Below are positions 9,099 to 16,209 of a stretch of DNA of 16,209 nt, in pieces; positions within the stretch are counted from its first letter, which is position 1, and each line of letters begins with the position of its first letter. Location of the stretch: positions 26,741 to 42,949 of the forward strand of contig WELB01000284.1 in the NCBI GenBank assembly GCA_009602725.1, given 5' to 3'. Origin of the DNA: Spirogloea muscicola (Eukaryota; Streptophyta; Zygnematophyceae; Spirogloeales; Spirogloeaceae). The notes under the pieces were generated by a model that worked only from the letters and a program-made list of their open reading frames with translations, had not been told where the DNA came from and did no database searches. The position numbers and the translations under genes were made by a program.

Positions 9099-12000
9099 GC
9101 GCGGCTCGCGGCGGCGGCGCTGGCGGCGCTGACCCTGCTGGCGGTGGCGGCCCCCCGCGCCGCTGCCAAGAAGGACCCCTCCAAGGGCCACCACCACGCG
9201 CCCATCCCCGTCCTCCCCGACTCCGGCAACGACGACGGTAAGCCGCGGCCGGCGCTCTCTCGCCCTGGCCAGCGCACTCGACCGTGGCCGCCAGACGCCT
9301 CTCCGCGCCACGGCTGGCAGCGGCGATGGCCAACGCCGCGAAGCTCGCGTCGTCAAGCGGGAAGGCGGAGCCTTGAGACGGCGAGGTGAATGGGAGGCAG
9401 CGGCAGGTCGTTCGCCTCGATGGCCTCCCGGCTGGCTCGGCTCGTCCTGGCCATGGCTTCCCGCCGCTGACCTTCGGCTGGGCTGCCACCGTGTGCTGGC
9501 GAGGCAGCCAACGCGCTGCTGCGCTGGAAGTACTACTACGGCAACCCGGGCAACCTCAGCGGCTGGACGGCGGCCGTCAACCCCTGCGCTGGCGGCAAAT
9601 GGACGCCACCTGTCGCCTGCCGGGGCTCGCGGATTGTCACCCTGTGAGCACCAATGCTCAAAAGCCCCGCCTTTCCATTTCTTTCCCCCATTTATTTGCC
9701 ACATCCTGTGTCGGTAGCCATAATGTCTTGAAGAAAAGAACAACAAAAGCAGCAACAGCATCTACCCTTGGCAGAAAGAGTGGCCACAGTTGTCTTAGTT
9801 AATCGCCTGCTGTGGCCAGCGCGCTCTCTGAGGCCGTCGAACGATCGCGTGGCCCGCAGGAACGTGTCGGGTTCCGGCCTGCGTGGCGCGCTGGACTTGA
9901 GCCTCATTGCCAATCTGACCGAGCTCGAGTCGCTGTGAGCCCCACATGCAGCCGCCACTGCCGCTGCACACAATGTCGTCATCTTGTCGGTTGCGGCCTT
10001 ATTGTGCTTTGACAGTGGCCCACCATGAAAACTCTACTGTGCCTGGCCTGGCTCTGACTGGCCTCCTCCACTGGCCTCCTCCACACTGGACTGGAGTCGG
10101 GTTCTCGTCTTTGCATCTCATTTCCATATCTTCTCTCCTTCACCTCCCTGGTCCCCCGCCCTTCTGCAGCGACCTCAGCACCAACTACCTCACCGGCATG
10201 CTGCCGGACTCCATCGGCAACTTCCGCAAGCTGCGCATACTGTGAGTGCTGTAGCGAAGCTGGCCCCGCCGCCTGCGCTGCCGTTGCTGCCGCACTGCAT
10301 CACTGCCAGTCTTGGCAGCGGAGTCTTACGTGCTGGCGCTGGCCCTTGCTCGCAGGCACCTGGACAACACTGCCTTCTACAATGGCATGCCGGCTTCTCT
10401 TGGCAACCTCACATCTCTCGAGGAGCTGTGAGCACCACTGGCAGGCTGCATTGGTGCTCAGAGTTCAGAGTCGAGAGTGCACAGCAGCACTTGAAGCTGT
10501 GGCACTGAGTCACTCTTCGGGTCGAGCTCGTCCCTGACTTACCAGACTGATGCCTTGGCGCACGCAGGTCATTTGTGAACAACGGATTCAAATCCATCCC
10601 TGATTCACTTGCTAACTTGACCAACCTCAGGATCTGGTGAGAGCACATCTTGGCTGTGAGCTCACCGGTGGACTTTTGGTAACAGTCTGCATGTCATACA
10701 GCCAGCATACAAGGACGTTTGGTCAAAACCCATGCTCGGGCAGCCGGGTGCCCTTGATTGAGGTATATTCCTCATGATCGGCAACTTGGCCTGCAGGAAC
10801 TCCGCGTACAATTACATGCTCAACCCAGGCCTTCCGACCTACTTCAACAACTTCACCAGGCTTGAAGTCCTGTGAGCCTCTTTCATGCCCAGAGTCAGAG
10901 CCCCTTGGAGCAAGGCTCTGCTTGCTTTAGACCTTGTGGCAGCGTCTCTGAAGGTTTCAGAAGTGCTATCTTGGATCAGTTGCTTACCTTTAGTTGATGC
11001 GCTGAGCTGCATCTGGCACATAGGAACTGTTCGCACAACTCTCTCGGCGGCCCCCTCCCTGATCTGACAAATGCGACCAACATGACTCACATGTGAGAGT
11101 AGAACCACTCCTCTATGTCTATGCTGTTGCCCATTGCCGAGCAAAGTTGACATCATCACCATCCATAGCCTCATCGTGTCTTACTTGTTGCTCCTGAACT
11201 TTCCCCTCTTGTATCTTGTAGTGATTTTTACCTGGGAATCATGAATGAGAGCATTCCTATCAGCTGGGGAAACCTCAAGAAGCTCAAGGAAATGTAAGCC
11301 ATGGACATTTTTGAACTGCTGACTACGGACTTGCACTCATTTAGAAGCTTGGACTGGCTGCAGATCCTCTGCACTCACTTACCCATGTCACTATACTGGC
11401 AATATTTCTTTGTTCAGCAACTTGGAGATGAATAATCTCTACTGCGAAGTTCCGCCGGCTGTCTGGGACCTCCCAAATCTGACATTGCTCCTGCTCCAAC
11501 AAAACTACTTCACTGGTGACATCCCGAAGCTTCGCAAGAACGTCACATACTCGTTGGTTACTGACTGCTTCAAGTCTGCTTATAACAAGACAATCTTGAC
11601 TGAGAACCTGCCCGCCGACAAGTGCGCGGACGCGACCAGCCACTTCCTTGCCGTTGGCTTTGCCTGCCCGACGTTGCCTTCCCCGCCTGTCGCTCCCAGC
11701 CCAAGTAAGACAGCAAACCTGCCTTCCAAAGCTTGTTAAATTTGTAGTCGTCCAGTGGTGGACCTGAAGAGAAGAGCCCTCATGAAAGCTGAATCTGTTA
11801 CTTCCTTAAACATTATGCTTTATGCATTACTTAAGCAGTATGCAGCTGCACTCTGATGCTGCTACGAGTGCTGCCATCAAGTGATCATGTACAGACCTCA
11901 AGACACTTGCTGATGATCCAATATAAAGCAGTGTAGCTCCAGATGATGTGCCTCTTGCCTGACAGGACTGATCGAGTAGGGCCTGATTTTACCTGTCACT

Positions 12001-12217
12001 TGCTGCAGCTACAAGCCCCATTCCAACGAGCAGTCCAGCAGCCGCGCCGAGCCCCGCGCCGGCACCCACGACCTCGCAGCCGCCGCCGCCGCCGAGCCCT
12101 GCTTCGTTGGCCATGCCACAGCGAACCGCCAACGTCGTGATAGTTGCGGCGGCCCTTCTCTGCGGACACTGCCTCTCCTCACTCCTCTCTTCTAAACCGC
12201 TCAGGCTGCACATATAG
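9099..12217 (+). CDS. Secreted, kinase-less LRR protein with C-terminal anchor
   Basis: An LRR surface protein without a kinase, about 420 residues. Exons: about 9099-9237 (signal peptide, LAALTLLAVAAPRAAA, then KKDPSKGHHH), 9508-9643 (LRR cap, ANALLRWKYYYGN to VACRG), 9860-9934, 10170-10241, 10356-10427, 10568-10636, 10797-10871, 11024-11092, 11222-11293, 11418-11704 and 12009-12217. The seven exons from 9860 to 11293 are 69-75 nt and each encodes one LRR unit. All their introns are phase 2 and fall after the LxxL of the repeat. About nine LRRs and about twelve N-glycosylation sequons are present. After the LRRs come three cysteines, a Pro/Ser/Thr-rich stalk (SPAAAPSPAPAPTTSQPPPP) and a hydrophobic stretch (VVIVAAALLCGHCLSSLL) ending SKPLRLHI. 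That tail could be a membrane segment or a GPI signal, and the charged end favours the former. Such proteins often act as receptor-like proteins or co-receptors, but the ligand is unknown. The start codon is unresolved. Confidence 0.78.
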
Positions 12218-13122
12218 AGAATATGGAGGCTTCCATCCTGCATTGGAATAAGCTCAGGTAACCCTGGTGTAAATTAAACCCCATTCTTTCAGGTTGATCA
12301 GGAAGCTCGCGGCTGCAGCACCCGCGTTGCAGAGTGACAGCCGCGAGGAATGGCGCTGCCAGTGGCCCATTCCTCGCGCCTGGCCCCTGTCCTGACAATG
12401 GCCAATTGATTGTTGCAGCTCTGTCGCCTTCCCTCGATTGCTGGTCGATGTCAGCTTTTCGATGGGTTGCAACACAATCAATACTTAGTTTCTCTGATTT
12501 TACTCTCTGTGTGACCAGCTGTTTCATCATTTGCTTGTCAGCGTCAGCATATCTGTAATGGGTTGTACAGTTGACCAGCAATATGTAGTTCCCTGACTTC
12601 GCCCTCTCTCTCACCAACTGGCTTCTCCCTCTCTCTCATCGACTGGCTTGTTAGCCTTAACCGTGAGCATGGAAACACTTGCGCCAGACAGGGGCATCAC
12701 CATGGCAGACCTTTACGCCTTCAATAGAAGCTCTTCACATCAGAGAAATGACCAGTAAGAGAATAAACAGTGAGCAGGTGACTTCAGCTGATTTCAGCTG
12801 TGGAGAGTGCTTGTGCAAGTCAGAGGCCAACCTTGTGTGAACATTCTCAAACACTGTCATCAATAGTCAATGGCAAGGCCGTCACCACCAAGAAGCAGCA
12901 TGCACGCAATAAAGTAATCTCCAGCACATCTACTAATGTGGAGCACGCGTGTACACCTCAATCTTGAGTATGAAGTACATAACACAGGTTTGGCTGTTCT
13001 GGTGCAGCCAGTGTAAGGGAGTCACGAACCCCCAAAGAATGTCACAATCCTGGTCACTCTGTTGGACTGAACAGTTTTGAGGATGAATACACCCTGGAAT
13101 TTACAGTCAGGGAGGCAGACAG
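12218..13122. other. Tail-to-tail intergenic region
   Basis: About 900 bases between the stop of the LRR gene on the + strand and the stop of the transferrin-like gene on the - strand. It presumably holds both 3' untranslated regions. I see no convincing gene, structural RNA or mobile element. The only clear feature is the short tandem duplication at 12602-12651. Confidence 0.6.
12602..12651 (+). repeat. 25-bp tandem duplication
   Basis: CCCTCTCTCTCACCAACTGG plus CTTCT is followed directly by CCCTCTCTCTCATCGACTGG plus CTTGT, with about four mismatches. A local duplication with no visible function. Confidence 0.8.
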
Positions 13123-16040
13123 TCAGTCGTCGTCCATGGTGAAGTCGCGTGTGAAGGCATAGGCCTGCTTGTGTACGCCGTGGCGCTGCAACCGCTGGAG
13201 GTAGAAGTAGCCAGCATACGCCGTGAAGCCGCCGCCGGCGAGTGCAAGGCCGATGAGCAGCACCGTCAGCGGCCAAAATGCTTCAAGACAACACACGTCC
13301 GTTAGTCAGCCTTTGGTTTCTGAACGACAGAACAATCCATCACTCTGAGTACCTGTGCGCTGTGGACCTGCAACCACTCGGCTATGGGTGCTCACGGCTC
13401 GGGTACGGAGCAGCCAATGAATAACTCACAGTGGTGCCTGGTTGAAGCGGGGACTATTAGGCCCCCACTGTCGGTCGTGTTGACAGAGACAGGAGCGAAC
13501 ACTGCAAAGTCGTAGTACGCTCGAATGGCATCAAGAAGATATGCATCTGTCGTGCCATGCACAGGCTCCAGCGAAGTGGTGCTGGGGTTGCCACCATGAC
13601 GCAGGAACAATGTCAGGAAGAACTCTGCTGACTGGCTCCTGCAAGAAAGAAGCTGAACCAAGCTCCAAACTCCACAGTAGGCACTTAAAAGCAAGAGTTT
13701 ACAGTGGCATCTATTACAAGGTTTACTATTCAACTTGTAGATTAGGATTGGTTGCGGCAACTCAATATCTCGCAACTCGATATCTGATAACATAACACCA
13801 CGATTCAAAGTTGGCCCTTCTGTACCTCCTTGAGAAGAGGAGGGAGCTGGGATTGGCTGCTGGCCCAAAGCCGTGTTGGTCAATGCCCAGGTAGCGGCTG
13901 AGCTGCTTCAGATTTGCCCGCAAGAGGGCAGTATTGGACTTGCCAAGAGTGGCGCGCGTCATGACCACCCGCTCTGGCAGCGTGCCAAAGCTGCATTGAC
14001 GGGCGAGAGGGGCCGCAGATGAAGCAGCATTGTAGCAGAGACAGCAACTGTGCTGTGAGCTTGGGGAGCCAGTGCAGAGTCAAGCAGTGAAGTACATTGG
14101 ATCAGCAACTAGCAGCAAGGGAGGCAACATGGAAACACCACAGTCAATGGCGTCATCGGCAAGCTTGTACTGTGAGTATGTAGAGCAGTGGGAAGGGGCT
14201 GCCTACTTGCAGCTCTGAGAGGAGTCAACGTCCTCACAACCGCCAGCAAGGCATGCCAGCCTTGCAAGTTGCACCAATGAAACCCAAGCAGGACATGATA
14301 TCTAAGTCAGACATCGGGACAGCAAATTGACACCAGCCACAGGCGGACCAGTCATGACTGGCACATATTAGCTTTGACTGCTGCAATGGCGCCTCAAGAG
14401 AAGCGCACCGCAAATCGGCAGCTGCCAGCGTGGCCCACTGCTGCGCCAGCCGTCCACCTCGTGCATAATTAGTCGGCGCGGAGCTGCTGACAAATGCTAC
14501 CTCGCCGCCACGGTTCATGAGACAGTCCATCGCCCCATCATCCTGTGCACCCCATTGGAATCCGTGCACGACAAGGTGGCCCGGTACTCAGCCACCGAGC
14601 GAGGAGGGGGAGAAAGGCAGAGAAGTATTTGCGAGGGAGGTCACACAAGAGGGAGAGGGTCAAGAGGAGGGCAGTGACTTGCACAGGAGTGGTGGACGGA
14701 GGGTGGGCAAGAGGAGGGAGGGGGGAGGAGACATGGAGGCCGTTCGACGTACATCGCTGAAGCGGCCAGCCGGAGCTGACCGACAGTCACCGCCGCAACC
14801 GGTGCAGAGGGCCGGCGGGCCGCCCGGTGCACAGACGGTGCCGAAGAAGGCAGCCGCCGATTCGACATCATCGGGCACGCCCGGCTCTCGCGCGGCCACC
14901 GGCAGCTCACTGCTGGCGGCCAGCCGCCCCAGCGGCATTGTCCAGCCAGCGGCGCTGCCATAGTCCGCGTGGCAGCTTGCCAGACCGCGCAGGCGGCCAG
15001 GTGACAGTGGGTGCCGCCCCTCGCATGCCGTTCTGAAGAGAAGCAACATCTGGCAACGTGTTTGAGGCATCGAAATCTGGAATATTTCGTGCTCCACCAA
15101 GAGGAAGACAGAGTGGCTTACGCGCGGACGATGGCTACAGCGGTCGTGCTTGGCGAGCCACCCTCGGCGGCGAGCGGCACAAGGCCGTGCTCGTGCGCGC
15201 CGCGCACGGCGGCCAGCGCGTCCAGGCCCGTCACCTCCGCGTCGCCCCCAGCGATGAGCGCCGCGCAGTCATCAGCCGAGCGGCCCTCGACACTGTCATA
15301 AGTCAGTGAGAGAGGGGACGTCATCAGCTGCAGACCTGGTGAAAGAAGGCCATCTGATGAGCAGATGAAAGAAGGGGAGGAGGAGGGGCAAAGGAGGAGG
15401 AGAAGCGCAGGCAACTTACCAGGCCCAGCGGAGAGCGTCGCCAGAATCATTGGGCGCGTTCAGCGAGTTCAGCAGCGGCACGAGATCTGCCTGGCACTTG
15501 CTGAACTCTGCAGCGCTACTGGCGCACCACCTTGGGTGGACTGTACAAATGCCATGAGTTGCAGCAGGAGGAAGGGCGTGTGACCCACACAAGCACGACC
15601 ATGCTGGCGGGCAGTCAGGACTTTGGGGCTGGTGTGGGTGCTCCGCCATCAAGACCGTTCATTATGGATGAGCGCTCATAAGAGCAATTAGCATTGGGTA
15701 TCGGGTGTACAATCAAGAAGATACATTTTCAAGCTTGTGATATAATGCGTAGCACTCACAGGGCTGGCTGACATTGGCTGCAGCAGCAGAAGTCACGGCA
15801 CGGAGCGCCTTGAGGGCGTCAGCGCCGAGCCACGCTTCGGCATCGGGCCCGGCCGGCACAAGCCCCGTGGCGTCTGCCCGGAAAATGGAGTCGAGCTCAT
15901 TGCGCGTTCGATCGAAGAAAGTCCGGCGGAAGGTGGAGCTGTTTGCGGCCAGCGCAGCGAGCTGGCGCTGGAGAGCCGCCGATGCTGCTGGCGTCTCGCT
16001 CAGGCGCATCACGACCGCGTCGCCGGGGATTGTTGCCCAG
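13123..16040 (-). CDS. Membrane-anchored transferrin-family protein, 3' part
   Basis: Exons in transcript order: 16040-15760, 15540-15420, 15292-15122, 15032-14753, 14542-14349 (3' border unsure; 14334 also fits), 13990-13826, 13638-13430 and 13280-13123. The first exon is the end of one lobe (WATIPGDAVVMR, like the VPSHAVVAR segment of transferrins). The next six form a complete lobe with transferrin landmarks in order: HPRWCASSAAEFSKC, ACVEGRSADDCAALI, GLDALAAV with AVAIVRA, SCHADYGSAAGW, FFGTVCAPGGPPALCTGCG, MDCLMNRGGEVAFV and TLPERVVMTR. The last exon adds a membrane segment (FWPLTVLLIGLALAGGGF), a basic flank (LQRLQRHGVHK) and an acidic end (TMDDD). Transferrins bind ferric iron with carbonate, and algal members sit at the cell surface. 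In this lobe only the aspartate ligand is visible; the tyrosine, histidine and anion-site residues are replaced. The 5' part, including at least most of one lobe, lies beyond the right edge. The largest intron (13990 to 14349) shows nothing else. Confidence 0.83.
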
Positions 16041-16209
16041 CTGCAGGGGTTGTGGGGCGACATGACAGTCACATCATGAGTAAGTGAAGTCTACGGGACA
16101 GTGAGAGAAAGAATGCAAAAGGTGGGAAGGACTGAGAGGCCCGAGGAAGGTGGGGCAAGGGTGGAGGGACGTCAGGGAAGCAGGACGGGAGCAGGAGGGG
16201 AGGAGGGGG
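16041..16209 (-). other. Partial intron with a long pyrimidine tract
   Basis: Upstream of the first visible transferrin exon, the - strand (transcript sense) is almost all C and T for about 100 bases, ending at the window edge in G/A-rich + strand runs. I read it as the 3' part of an intron leading to the acceptor CCCTGCAG. Introns at 14543-14752 and 15293-15419 are similarly pyrimidine-rich in transcript sense. Confidence 0.5.

Noticed and set aside
8442-9761. Open frame of 439 codons on the - strand
   Set aside because: It lies opposite the signal-peptide and LRR-cap exons of the + strand gene, has low-complexity Arg/Ala/Gly composition, and resembles no protein. It is a GC-rich shadow frame.
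11943-12140. Alternative frame for the last exon of the second LRR gene
   Set aside because: It gives an Arg-rich sequence. The phase-matched acceptor at 12007-12008 instead gives a Pro/Ser stalk and hydrophobic tail that fit the protein.
13022-13276. Open frame of 84 codons on the - strand
   Set aside because: It overlaps the last transferrin exon in another frame. The correct frame gives the membrane segment and tail ending in DDD.
14517-14963. Open frame of 148 codons on the + strand
   Set aside because: It is the antisense of a transferrin exon and its adjoining intron.
1-16209. tRNA genes, rRNA genes or a CRISPR array
   Set aside because: No T-loop or cloverleaf pattern, no rRNA-like conserved stretch and no regularly spaced repeats were seen by eye. 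The spliced genes indicate a eukaryote.

Overview
The window looks like nuclear DNA of a green alga, most likely a streptophyte (charophyte-grade) alga. It is GC-rich in coding parts, its genes are split by many short GT-AG introns, and it pairs a plant-type leucine-rich-repeat (LRR) receptor kinase with a transferrin-family protein. Plant-style LRR receptor kinases and eight-cysteine domains point to the plant lineage. Transferrins are not known to me from land plants but are known from the green alga Dunaliella. The genus cannot be settled from sequence alone. The window starts in a C run and ends in a G/A-rich run and carries one N (9088), so it may be a whole short contig broken at low-complexity DNA.

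Layout. (1) 20-417, + strand: two exons encoding an eight-cysteine, lipid-transfer-protein-like domain, cut off by the window start. It is either a separate gene or the N-terminal part of the next one. (2) 692-5111, + strand: an LRR receptor-like kinase in six exons, with an LRR cap, about 25 LRRs, one membrane segment and a kinase domain that keeps every catalytic motif. A perfect 12-bp inverted repeat straddles its stop codon. (3) 5131 to about 9100: about 4 kb with no convincing gene. It is built partly of short dispersed repeats, including six copies of a hairpin-forming GGCTGG/CCAGCC element, an inverted pair of about 91 bp, and several perfect inverted repeats. (4) About 9099-12217, + strand: a kinase-less LRR protein in eleven exons, mostly one LRR per exon, with a Pro/Ser/Thr-rich stalk and a hydrophobic C-terminal segment. 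(5) 12218-13122: tail-to-tail intergenic DNA. (6) 13123-16040, - strand: the 3' eight exons of a transferrin-family gene, covering the end of one lobe, one full lobe, a membrane segment and a short acidic cytosolic tail. The 5' part lies beyond the right edge.

All three main products look like cell-surface proteins: two LRR recognition proteins and a membrane-anchored transferrin-like protein. Nothing shows that they act together. The transferrin-like gene is the most unusual item. It has the transferrin fold signature, but most iron and carbonate ligands in the complete lobe are replaced. Exon borders were set by hand from splice sites, reading phase and protein homology. Phases agree at every junction I list except where I say a border is unsure.
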